This document shows, one piece after another, positions 1 to 8,088 of a stretch of DNA of 48,077 nucleotides (positions are counted from its first letter, which is position 1; each line of letters begins with the position of its first letter). Below the pieces are notes generated by a model. That model was not told where the DNA came from, made no database searches, and saw only the letters and a list, made by a program, of their open reading frames with translations. Both the position numbers and the translations under genes were made by a program. Origin of the DNA: an uncultured Porphyromonas sp. (GTDB taxonomy: Bacteria > Bacteroidota > Bacteroidia > Bacteroidales > Porphyromonadaceae); contig NZ_CALHVI010000041.1 of assembly GCF_938039215.1 (NCBI RefSeq), positions 1 to 48,077 of the forward strand. Direction: 5' to 3'.

Positions 1-198
1 TCTGGGAAATAATCAACTAACGAATATTGAGGGCTTAGAGCAACTACTCAATCTGCGATCATTGAATCTGGGAAATAATCAACTAACGAATATTGAGGGC
101 TTAGAGCAACTACTCAATCTGCGATCATTGAATCTGGGAAATAATCAACTAACGAATATTGAGGGCTTAGAGCAACTACTCAATCTGGGATCATTGAA
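1..198 (+). repeat. 66-bp tandem repeat encoding identical 22-aa LRR units
   Basis: Three consecutive 66-bp units (1-66, 67-132, 133-198) are identical except for a single base in the third (ctgcga becomes ctggga). They encode LRR units beginning with the residues LGNNQLTNIEGLEQ. Units further downstream have diverged. Near-identity at silent positions points to recent duplication or ongoing slippage. More copies may lie upstream of the window. Confidence 0.95.
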
Positions 199-3154
199 TC
201 TTAGGGGGAACCAACTAACGAGTATTGTTGGCTTAGAACAGCTTCCCAAACTTTTTTTATTGGATCTTAACAACAACCAACTAACCAGCATTGAAGCGTT
301 GGGAAAGCTATCCGATCTGTACTTATTGAGTCTTGGAAATAACCAACTAATGAGTATTGAGGGCCTAGATAAACTGACCGAGCTGCGTTCATTGGATCTT
401 AGCAAGAACCAACTAAAAAGTATTAAGGGCTTAGAGCATCTACCCAAGCTACGTTCGTTGGATCTTAGCGGGAACCAACTAAAGAGCATTGAGGGCTTAG
501 AGCATCTATCCAAGCTACATTCTTTGAATCTTAGCGGGAACCGACTAAAGAGTATTGAGAGCTTAGAAGCATTAGAAGAGCTGGATGAGTTAGATTCTAG
601 CGACAATCAACTTAGTCACACCAAAGGCTTAGATTCACTCTCAAAGCTTAGTAGATTGAATCTATCAAGGAACCAACTATCAAAGATTGAAGGGTTGGAA
701 CCACTATCTTTATTGGAAAGTTTAGATCTTTCTAATAATCAATTTTCGGTAATTGAAAATCTCCCTCAAACCAGCTTAAAAGAATTAAAGGTAGAGGGGA
801 ATGACATTAAGTATATAAGGAGAGACCTCTCGGATAAGGACTCGGAGCAGCTTCCTTGTCGCTTGATTTTCACTCCTTATGAAAATCACTTAGAAGATAT
901 CAAGAGATGGGAGCAACGCAGACCTTCAGAAACACTAGATCTGCCTATTAAAGTGATGCTATTAGGGAATCACTCCTCGGGGAAGAGTACATTCTTGAAT
1001 TCTTTATGCAAGAGGGAAAAGAAAACTGGAAGCACACATGTGCTTCGTGTGGTAAAAAGGAAGGATTTAGGTGCTAACTTTTATGACTTTGGTGGGCAGG
1101 ACTTCTACCATGGTATCTACCAAGCCTTTTACAGTACAGGAGCTCTCTACATGCTTTTTTGGAGAAAGGAGCTAGATGAGAATAGACGAGGTAAAGAGTT
1201 CGTAGAAGGCGAAGATCCCCACAGAGAGAAGATATTAAACTTTAATCGAAACTATTGGCTGGGACAGATTCGCTACGCTGACAGACAAAGAAGGCTCGTA
1301 AAGCAAGACGGCTCTGACGGAGAGAATATTTTGGTTGTTCAGACCTATGCAGACAAAGATGACCAACAAAACTTGAAGAGGACAACATTCTCTGTCCGAG
1401 AAGAGTTCTATATAGCCTTAGAGAGGGGAAAGCTGGGGATGAAGGCTCGAGACAGCTTACTCCCAAAGCGAGACAAGGCTGCTCAGCAATATTTACACCT
1501 CAGGTTAGAGGAGGAGATTGCCCAGCTCAAGGAAAAGATGAGCATCGATGTCACTGAGAGTGAAGGGATCCTCTACAATTATATTCTCAACGAAGAGGAG
1601 AGAGAGAAATCCCACAGCCCTATCCGTATAGAGGATCTACGCAAGGCAATGCCAGATTATACAGACACTACCTCTTCTTTAAAGGGAGAGCTACATCAGC
1701 TCTACTTACACGGCGAGGTGCTTTATTACAAGGATGATGAAGAATTATCCGATCTCGTATGGTTAGATCCAGAGGCTACGGTAAATTATATTCACACTAA
1801 AATTCTAGACAAGCGAATTATTGGGAGAAAAGGTGTTGTAGAAAAGAAGGTCATAGAAAAGAAAGACGAACACTTAGTTCGCCTGCTGGAGTTAGAGAAG
1901 GTCATCTATGACAACGGACAGGAGTATATCATACCAGGCTACCTACCACTAGCTGATGGCGATGAGATGTATGAGTGGCTTAAGCTTAGCTACCTGCAGC
2001 CCAATATCACCCTAAAGTTCGAGCACTTCATCCCATTTGGGCTGATCAACCAGCTCATCTGTTACTACGGACAAGGTGAAAATGAGCTTAAGAGGTTTTG
2101 GCGTGACCAACTCTTCTTCACCTTAGTCAACACGCCCTCCGAGAAGGAGCCTATCAAACAAGGAAGCAACGGTTCCTTACTATATGAAGAAGACCGAGGA
2201 GCCGAGACCTACCCCGAAGGACGGTATATGGTATGGGTTAGTCTCAACCACGAGCAGCTCACCATAGAGGTATATATAAAGCCTATTGACCAAGGCGTAG
2301 AGCATCGAGTGAGCCAGGTGGAGCGTATGCTACTGCAAGATATTCTGGATATGTACTGGAGTAACCTCCCGCCCAGCAATGATGAAAGGTATTTAAGTCG
2401 TCGTAGACAAGAGCATTGGAGACTGAGAGAGAAGGTCACTATAAAAGACCTCTATATATCGACCTCCAAGCTTTCCCTATGTCAGGAGAGAAGATTGTTT
2501 GTCAACCTTGCTTCCATAGATAATTATGATCCCAAGAAGGGGGTTGTGGGAGCTGGAGGAAGTAGAGGAATAGCTGTAGGCTATCCGCTAAACGAGGATG
2601 GGACGCTCGATAAGGGGCAGGCTCAACCAATCTCTTTGCGTTCATTCCAACACCTGACTGATAACAAGCATATAGGCAAGATGAAGAAGGTCTTCATCTC
2701 TTACTCCAAAGAAGATAAGGCCGATCTAAAGATTTGCCTACAATTCTTCAAGCCTTTGGAGGATAAGGGCTTGGTTACGATCTATTACGACGAGCGTACC
2801 GAAGCTGGGGCCGAGATTCATCCTACTATCCACAAAGAGATCTCTGAGGCAGATGTGCTTGTGGTCTTGGTGAGTCCATCTCTCCTTAGTACCGATTATA
2901 TCACCCGCTTGGAGCTACAACTAGCCAAGGACCTCGGCAAGAGGATTTATCCCTTTATCCTGAAGCCTTGCATGTGGGAGGACAACGAGATAATCAGGAA
3001 TGTGTATGTTGCTCTCAAGGGAGAAAAGGGAGCTTCTGAAGAGGTCTGTCGCGATGACAGAAGTGGTGCCTATGTGAGCGAGAGCATACAGTTTGGTGTT
3101 TGGAAAAAGTTCATGGAAGAGTTTAAAGAGAAAGTATTACACATAAACCCGTAG
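2..3154 (+). CDS. LRR-Roc-COR-TIR protein (TIR-Roco), 5' end outside window
   Basis: The frame is open from base 2, so the true start lies upstream. In order: about 12 leucine-rich repeats of 22 residues (to about nt 790); a Roc GTPase domain with P-loop GNHSSGKST (nt 965-991) and a DFGGQD switch motif (nt 1085-1102); a COR-like region (roughly nt 1600-2450); and a C-terminal TIR domain starting MKKVFISYSKED at nt 2681. The TIR carries a Glu at nt 2912-2914 (context TRLEL) in the place where NADase TIR domains have their catalytic Glu. Roco proteins are GTP-controlled dimers and many bacterial TIR domains cleave NAD+; that this is a defence or cell-suicide protein is inference. Base composition looks more AT-rich than the flanking housekeeping genes, suggesting transfer. 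A small membrane protein follows 4 nt after the stop. Confidence 0.93.
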   Translation: MGNNQLTNIEGLEQLLNLRSLNLGNNQLTNIEGLEQLLNLRSLNLGNNQLTNIEGLEQLLNLGSLNLRGNQLTSIVGLEQLPKLFLLDLNNNQLTSIEALGKLSDLYLLSLGNNQLMSIEGLDKLTELRSLDLSKNQLKSIKGLEHLPKLRSLDLSGNQLKSIEGLEHLSKLHSLNLSGNRLKSIESLEALEELDELDSSDNQLSHTKGLDSLSKLSRLNLSRNQLSKIEGLEPLSLLESLDLSNNQFSVIENLPQTSLKELKVEGNDIKYIRRDLSDKDSEQLPCRLIFTPYENHLEDIKRWEQRRPSETLDLPIKVMLLGNHSSGKSTFLNSLCKREKKTGSTHVLRVVKRKDLGANFYDFGGQDFYHGIYQAFYSTGALYMLFWRKELDENRRGKEFVEGEDPHREKILNFNRNYWLGQIRYADRQRRLVKQDGSDGENILVVQTYADKDDQQNLKRTTFSVREEFYIALERGKLGMKARDSLLPKRDKAAQQYLHLRLEEEIAQLKEKMSIDVTESEGILYNYILNEEEREKSHSPIRIEDLRKAMPDYTDTTSSLKGELHQLYLHGEVLYYKDDEELSDLVWLDPEATVNYIHTKILDKRIIGRKGVVEKKVIEKKDEHLVRLLELEKVIYDNGQEYIIPGYLPLADGDEMYEWLKLSYLQPNITLKFEHFIPFGLINQLICYYGQGENELKRFWRDQLFFTLVNTPSEKEPIKQGSNGSLLYEEDRGAETYPEGRYMVWVSLNHEQLTIEVYIKPIDQGVEHRVSQVERMLLQDILDMYWSNLPPSNDERYLSRRRQEHWRLREKVTIKDLYISTSKLSLCQERRLFVNLASIDNYDPKKGVVGAGGSRGIAVGYPLNEDGTLDKGQAQPISLRSFQHLTDNKHIGKMKKVFISYSKEDKADLKICLQFFKPLEDKGLVTIYYDERTEAGAEIHPTIHKEISEADVLVVLVSPSLLSTDYITRLELQLAKDLGKRIYPFILKPCMWEDNEIIRNVYVALKGEKGASEEVCRDDRSGAYVSESIQFGVWKKFMEEFKEKVLHINP

Positions 3155-3158
3155 TCTT

Positions 3159-3602
3159 ATGGAACACGATGAATTTAAGAGACAGCATCTAGAGTTCGTC
3201 CAGAATGCAATCACCCGCATGGCGAGCAATTCCTTTCAGATCAAGGGATTTACTATGGTGATGGCTACCCTCTTAGCAGGGCTTTGGGGCGAGACTAAGA
3301 ATTTGATCTTCTTGTGGCTCTTGATCCCCGTTACGATAATGTGCGCTTGGGTAGACGCTTACTACTTGCAGCTTGAGCGTAAGTATCGAGAGCTATACAA
3401 AAGAAGCGTAACTCAACTGGAAGAAAAACATTCTCTAACGGAGATATACAATATGGATGTGAGGCCCATCTCTTGTAGCTATTGGAGGTGTCTCTTTTCC
3501 AAGAGCATGGCGATGCCTTACCTCATAATACTGCTGATAATAGGTGCGATACTAGGCTACCACCTCTACTCTTCTTGCCTCATAGGAGCAGGAGGGAAAT
3601 AA
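3159..3602 (+). CDS. small membrane protein coupled to TIR-Roco
   Basis: 147 residues. A soluble N-terminus (about 1-28, containing NAITRMASNSFQIKG) is followed by two closely spaced hydrophobic segments (about 29-47 and 50-68), a charged, probably helical stretch (about 70-110), and a third hydrophobic segment near the C-terminus (about 117-138). It begins 4 nt after the stop of the TIR-Roco gene, so the two are almost certainly co-transcribed and probably translationally coupled. The N-terminal pattern recalls a widespread uncharacterised bacterial family of small membrane proteins, but I cannot name the family with certainty. A role as membrane partner or effector of the Roco protein is inference from the arrangement. 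Confidence 0.85.
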   Translation: MEHDEFKRQHLEFVQNAITRMASNSFQIKGFTMVMATLLAGLWGETKNLIFLWLLIPVTIMCAWVDAYYLQLERKYRELYKRSVTQLEEKHSLTEIYNMDVRPISCSYWRCLFSKSMAMPYLIILLIIGAILGYHLYSSCLIGAGGK

Positions 3603-3610
3603 GTTTATTC

Positions 3611-3805
3611 TCATTGCAGAGAGAGTCCTGCATAAGCTGAACTAAGGTGGTTATGTGCTGCACTTCGAGGCTTCGGAGACAGCATTTTCCTCATCTCATC
3701 CTCAGGTACCTCTACAAGACCAAGCTCCTCGGCATAGGCATACTTCCCTCCGCTGTATGGGTTCAAGTAGTCACTCCAAGCCTTAGCTGCTGAGCTATTG
3801 CATGA
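3611..3805 (-). pseudogene. decayed ORF remnant
   Basis: On the minus strand an open stretch of 64 codons, bounded upstream by an in-frame TAG and ending in TGA, has a composition like real protein (WSDYLNPYSGGKYAYAEELG, then EVPEDEMRKML). It has no plausible start codon. I do not recognise the parent protein. It sits between the TIR-Roco island and frdB, as expected for debris at an insertion edge. It could be chance, since only about 60 codons are involved. Confidence 0.3.
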
Positions 3806-3905
3806 CTAGTAATGATGCTTACGTACCGCCTCTAGAGATAAGCTCTGGATAGGTATTAGGGAGCTTGATAGCAAAGGTATATTCTCTTTAGCTCTAACCC
3901 AACTG

Positions 3906-3937
3906 ATATCCCCCTCTGCTCTGACGGAGGGGGATAT
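3906..3937 (+). terminator. hairpin downstream of TIR-Roco pair
   Basis: A perfect 11-bp inverted repeat (3906-3916 with 3927-3937) has a 10-nt loop. It lies about 300 nt after the membrane-protein gene. The following plus strand has only a weak T-tract (ttctgcttctt), so its role as terminator is tentative. The rest of 3603-4257 holds only the decayed ORF and the frd terminator. Confidence 0.4.
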
Positions 3938-4098
3938 TCTGCTTCTTATAGGCTGTGGGGCAAGATGTCGAGGGCGAATTTAGTTGGGCTTGGGGAGGGA
4001 GGCCGTTGCGTCTTGGGAGGGAAAGGAGGGAAGAGAGGCAAGGGTAAGGGGGCAGAAGACGAGGGCTTAGCCCTTCCCGCTGGATGAGGTGGCGGGAG

Positions 4099-4148
4099 AA
4101 AAGAGATCGCCCACCTCCTTGAGTCGGCGACTCATGAAGGTGGGCGAT
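4099..4148 (-). terminator. frdB terminator with nested inverted repeats
   Basis: An 11-bp perfect stem (4106-4116 with 4138-4148) encloses a second perfect 7-bp palindrome (4120-4126 with 4128-4134). On the minus strand the stem is followed by CTCTTTTC (4105-4098). It lies about 110 nt past the frdB stop. Confidence 0.7.
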
Positions 4149-4257
4149 ACTACACCAATCTAACCTATCAATTGGGGAAAGAGCCCCAAAGATATAAGAA
4201 TCATTCCCCCTCTGGAGCTGGTCCGCTGACCGTGCTCCCACGAGCGGGGCGGATGGC

Positions 4258-5013
4258 TTAGTCCTTGAACTTGGCGGAGAGGAACTCGCGGTTCAGACGG
4301 GCGATGTTGGAGATCGAAATGTTCTTAGGACATTCTACCTCGCAGGCACGGGTGTTGGTACAGTTCCCGAAGCCGAGTTCGTCCATCTTAGCGACCATCG
4401 CCTTAGCACGGCGGGCAGCTTCGACACGCCCCTGAGGAAGGAGCGCCAGCTGGCTGACCTTCGCCGAAACGAAGAGCATCGCAGAGCCGTTCTTACAAGC
4501 CGCAGCGCAGGCACCACAGCCGATACAAGCTGCTGCGTCCATCGCCATGTCAGCATTAGCCTTGGGGATAGCGATCGCATTAGCGTCGGGCACGCCACCG
4601 GTATTGACCGATACGAAGCCACCAGCCTGGATGATCTTGTCGTAGGCCGAGCGGTCGACCATCAGGTCACGGATGATGGGGAAGCCCGCCGAGCGCCAAG
4701 GCTCGATGGTGATCGTGTCCCCTTCGTCGAAGCGACGCATGTGGAGCTGGCAAGTCGTGATGCTATCATCGGGTCCATGAGGATGCCCATTGATGTAGAG
4801 CGAGCACATACCGCAGATCCCTTCACGACAGTCGTGGTCGAAGACGACGGGTTCCTTGCCCTCACGGACGAGCTGTTCGTTCAGGATGTCGAGCATCTCC
4901 AGGAAGGAGCTACCCTGAGATATATTCTGTAGGTCGTACGTTTCGAATGCCCCCTTAACCTCGGGACCACGCTGACGCCAGACCTTAACCTTTATGTTGA
5001 TATTCTTGTCCAT
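4258..5013 (-). CDS. frdB: fumarate reductase/succinate dehydrogenase iron-sulfur subunit
   Basis: 251 residues. It carries electrons between the quinone-reducing cytochrome b and the flavoprotein on the cytoplasmic face of the inner membrane. The [2Fe-2S] ligands are in CREGICGMCSLY and a later Cys (SITTCQL). The C-terminal ferredoxin domain has CIGCGACAAACK and CEVECPKNI, giving the [4Fe-4S] and [3Fe-4S] clusters. It is the last gene of frdCAB, 21 nt after frdA. The gene order and partner type match the Bacteroidota quinol:fumarate reductase, which serves anaerobic respiration and the succinate pathway. Confidence 0.97.
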   Translation of the reverse strand: MDKNINIKVKVWRQRGPEVKGAFETYDLQNISQGSSFLEMLDILNEQLVREGKEPVVFDHDCREGICGMCSLYINGHPHGPDDSITTCQLHMRRFDEGDTITIEPWRSAGFPIIRDLMVDRSAYDKIIQAGGFVSVNTGGVPDANAIAIPKANADMAMDAAACIGCGACAAACKNGSAMLFVSAKVSQLALLPQGRVEAARRAKAMVAKMDELGFGNCTNTRACEVECPKNISISNIARLNREFLSAKFKD

Positions 5014-5034
5014 TGTACCGATGTTGGCTTGGGG

Positions 5035-6978
5035 TTAGTTCTTATAGTTACGCTGCTGACGGACGACGAACTCGTAGTCGAGCGGCTCCTTGAGGAGGAC
5101 GGGATCCTGATCTTCTCCCTGATACTCCCAGCAAGAGACGTAGGCGAACTGGTCATCGTGGCGAAGGGCTTCACCTTCGGGTGTCTGGTGCTCCAGACGG
5201 AAGTGACCACCGCAGCTCTCTTCACGGTCATGCGCGTCGCGAGCCATGAGTTCGCCGATCTCGATGAAGTCAGCGAGACGGAGTGCCTTCTCAAGTTCAA
5301 CGTTGAGGTCATCAGCCTTACCAGGGATGCGCACGTCGCTCCAGAACTCCTTCTTCAGTGCCTTGAGCTCGACGATAGCCTTCTCGAGGCCTTCCTTCTC
5401 ACGGCCCATACCGACAAAGTCCCACATGATGTGACCGAGCTTCTTGTGGATGCTGTCTACCGACTGCTTCCCCTTGATACTCATCAGGCGAGCGATGCGG
5501 TCCTGAATACCCTTCTCAGCTTCGTCGAATTCGGGACGATCGGTGCTGAAGCGAGGCACCTGAATCTGGTCTGCTAGGTAGTTCTGAATGGTATAAGGTA
5601 GGACGAAGTATCCGTCAGCCAGACCCTGCATCAGAGCCGAAGCACCGAGGCGGTTAGCACCGTGGTCAGAGAAGTTAGCTTCCCCGATGGCGAAGAGGCC
5701 AGGGACAGAGGTCATCAGTTCGTAGTCGACCCAGATACCACCCATGGTGTAGTGGATAGCGGGATAGATCATCATCGGAGTCTCGTAAGGATTGTCGTTG
5801 GTGATCTTCTCGTACATCTGGAAGAGGTTACCGTAGCGAGCCTCTACTACGTCCTTGCCGAGGCGCTGGATAGCGCTAGAGAAGTCGAGGAAGACTGCCA
5901 GACCCGTGTTATTGACACCGAAGCCAGCATCGCAGCGTTCCTTAGCCGCACGGCTAGCTACGTCACGGGGGACGAGGTTACCGAAGGCAGGGTAGCGACG
6001 CTCGAGGTAGTAGTCACGATCCTCTTCCTTGATCTCCGTAGGACGAAGGGTACCAGCCTGAAGCTTCTTCGCATCCTCGATATTCTTAGGCACCCAGATG
6101 CGTCCGTCGTTACGGAGCGACTCAGACATCAGCGTGAGCTTAGACTGGAACTCGCCATGGACGGGGATACACGTGGGGTGGATCTGTGCCATACAGGGGT
6201 TAGCGAAGTATGCACCCTTCTTGTAGCACTGCCAAGCTGCTGAGCCGTTGGAGGCCATAGCGTTCGTGGAGAGGAAGAAGGCATTACCATAGCCCCCCGT
6301 CCCTACGACTACTGCGTGAGCAGCGAAGCGCTCGATCTTCCCCGTGACGAGGTTACGAGCGATGATACCACGAGCACGACCGTCGATGATGACGACATCG
6401 AGCATCTCGTAGCGGGTATAGAGCTTCACAGCACCCTTACCTACCTGACGGCTCAGGGCGGAGTAAGCACCGAGGAGGAGCTGCTGCCCCGTCTGACCAC
6501 GAGCATAGAAGGTACGTGACACCTGAGCACCCCCGAAGGAGCGGTTGTCGAGGAGACCGCCGTACTCACGAGCGAAAGGTACGCCCTGAGCTACGCACTG
6601 GTCGATGATGCTATTAGCTACTTCAGCGAGGCGGTAGACATTAGCTTCACGAGCACGGTAGTCCCCCCCCTTGATGGTATCGTAGAAGAGACGGTAGACA
6701 GAGTCGCCGTCGTTCTGATAGTTCTTAGCAGCGTTGATCCCCCCCTGAGCGGCGATAGAGTGAGCACGACGGGGAGAGTCCTGGATACAGAAGTTGAGCA
6801 CGTTGAAGCCCATTTCTGCGAGCGATGCAGCAGCAGAAGCACCTGCTAGCCCCGTACCTACGACGATGATATCGAGGCGACGCTTATTAGCAGGGTTGAC
6901 GAGCTTCTGGTGGTCTTTATAGTTTGTCCACTTCTCGGCTAATGGGCCGGCAGGAACCTTAGAATCGATCTTAGACAT
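5035..6978 (-). CDS. frdA: fumarate reductase/succinate dehydrogenase flavoprotein subunit
   Basis: 647 residues, usual for the class with a single di-haem type cytochrome subunit. The catalytic subunit reduces fumarate to succinate. An FAD-binding motif VGTGLAGASA lies at about residues 40-49. His73 in RRAHSIAAQGG is the expected site of covalent FAD attachment. HGANRLGASAL further on also belongs to the FAD-binding/active-site fold, and the C-terminus has the helical bundle domain. It lies between frdC (38 nt upstream) and frdB (21 nt downstream), evidently one operon. Confidence 0.97.
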   Translation of the reverse strand: MSKIDSKVPAGPLAEKWTNYKDHQKLVNPANKRRLDIIVVGTGLAGASAAASLAEMGFNVLNFCIQDSPRRAHSIAAQGGINAAKNYQNDGDSVYRLFYDTIKGGDYRAREANVYRLAEVANSIIDQCVAQGVPFAREYGGLLDNRSFGGAQVSRTFYARGQTGQQLLLGAYSALSRQVGKGAVKLYTRYEMLDVVIIDGRARGIIARNLVTGKIERFAAHAVVVGTGGYGNAFFLSTNAMASNGSAAWQCYKKGAYFANPCMAQIHPTCIPVHGEFQSKLTLMSESLRNDGRIWVPKNIEDAKKLQAGTLRPTEIKEEDRDYYLERRYPAFGNLVPRDVASRAAKERCDAGFGVNNTGLAVFLDFSSAIQRLGKDVVEARYGNLFQMYEKITNDNPYETPMMIYPAIHYTMGGIWVDYELMTSVPGLFAIGEANFSDHGANRLGASALMQGLADGYFVLPYTIQNYLADQIQVPRFSTDRPEFDEAEKGIQDRIARLMSIKGKQSVDSIHKKLGHIMWDFVGMGREKEGLEKAIVELKALKKEFWSDVRIPGKADDLNVELEKALRLADFIEIGELMARDAHDREESCGGHFRLEHQTPEGEALRHDDQFAYVSCWEYQGEDQDPVLLKEPLDYEFVVRQQRNYKN

Positions 6979-7016
6979 AATATCTATGGGATTGATGGAT
7001 TAAGCTTAGCTCAGCC

Positions 7017-7724
7017 TTAAGCGAAGGGACAAGCACCGCCACAGAGGGACTGCAGGAAGTAATAGATGACGACCACCGCAAAGCCAAGGATGATGATTGT
7101 CGTGTAGACATTGGAGAGGCGACGCAGACGCTCAAACCAGATACGGTTATTGAAGCCGACGGTGTGTAGTGAGCTCCAGAAACCGTGCGAGAGGTGGAAC
7201 CACAGAGCTCCTAGCCAGACGAGGTAGAGGACGACGAAGATGGGGTTAGCGAAGGTATAGCGGATCAGGCCTGCTCCATCGGTAGGACCAGCGACACCAG
7301 CGATACCGAGATCGTGCTGACCGATGATCTCTGCCAGCTGCATCTTTGCCCAGAAGTTGAAGAGATGGAGGAAGACCCCGAGGAGTACGATGACCCCGAG
7401 GACCATCATGTTCTGCGAAGCCCACTCGACGCCCTTAGGCTTGTCGATGACAGCATAGCGGTCATTGCCTCGAGCCTTACGGTTCTGCAGGGTCAGGATG
7501 AAGGCATAGATGATGTGGACGAGGAAGAGGACTGCCAGACCCATGGAAGCTACTAGTGCGTACCAGTTAGCACCGAGGAACTCACACACGGCGTTGTAGG
7601 CCTCCTCAGAGAAGAGTGCCACAAGGTTCATCGACATGTGGAAGGTCAAGAACAGGATGAGCGCTAGCCCTGAGATACTCATGACCAGTTTACGCCCGAT
7701 CGAAGATTTGATTAACCACGACAT
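7017..7724 (-). CDS. frdC: fumarate reductase cytochrome b subunit
   Basis: 235 residues with five hydrophobic segments (about 13-35, 55-78, 105-127, 150-176, 203-227), as in the Bacillus/Wolinella-type cytochrome b that anchors FrdAB and binds two haems and menaquinol. Histidines lie in or near the membrane segments (FHMSMN, HIIYAF, HLFNF, HLSHGF). It is the first gene of the operon, with a promoter-like motif about 120 nt upstream. Confidence 0.94.
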   Translation of the reverse strand: MSWLIKSSIGRKLVMSISGLALILFLTFHMSMNLVALFSEEAYNAVCEFLGANWYALVASMGLAVLFLVHIIYAFILTLQNRKARGNDRYAVIDKPKGVEWASQNMMVLGVIVLLGVFLHLFNFWAKMQLAEIIGQHDLGIAGVAGPTDGAGLIRYTFANPIFVVLYLVWLGALWFHLSHGFWSSLHTVGFNNRIWFERLRRLSNVYTTIIILGFAVVVIYYFLQSLCGGACPFA

Positions 7725-7845
7725 AAAGTTGCTATTTAGTTGTTATCTATTTTATATCCGTGACTGGAGTCCATAGGCATGGGTATCAGACTCCTGGAAG
7801 ACCTATTACGTGTCTAGAGTACCATGTATCCTATCAAACTCCTCA

Positions 7846-7853
7846 CAAAGATA
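7846..7853 (-). promoter_or_regulatory. candidate promoter of frdCAB (-7 box TATCTTTG)
   Basis: The minus strand reads TATCTTTG, an exact match to the Bacteroidota -7 consensus TAnnTTTG, 122 nt upstream of frdC. The -33 region is only T-rich (complement of 7889-7896) and not an exact TTG at ideal spacing. The 7725-8088 gap otherwise holds the der terminator and no gene that I can support. Confidence 0.5.
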
Positions 7854-8010
7854 ACTGAATTAGGTATATAAAGTGCCATCATTAGCGAAAAAAAGGCATA
7901 ATTATTCCCGCCCACCTACCTTAATATAGGTAGGGAAAGAAGCCCATCATCCCCCGAGCCCCAATTTACCTACCTAGATATAGCTAACCACATCGTTGTA
8001 TGATGGGTAC

Positions 8011-8064
8011 TAAAAGGTCTACCCACACCCCACCCGAGCAAAGCGGGAGGAGTGTGGGTAGACT
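8011..8064 (-). terminator. der terminator
   Basis: A perfect 12-bp stem (8017-8028 with 8053-8064) is followed on the minus strand by CTTTT. It begins 25 nt after the der stop. Confidence 0.85.
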
Positions 8065-8088
8065 CTGTGGAGGGAGACGTAGCGGGGG

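Noticed and set aside
145..606. 153-codon minus-strand ORF with repeats opposite the LRR region
   Set aside because: Its repetitive Ser/Leu/Arg-rich product is the antisense of the LRR repeats.
3894..4241. 115-codon minus-strand ORF
   Set aside because: It runs through two strong hairpins including the frd terminator and has a low-complexity Pro/Ser/Arg composition.
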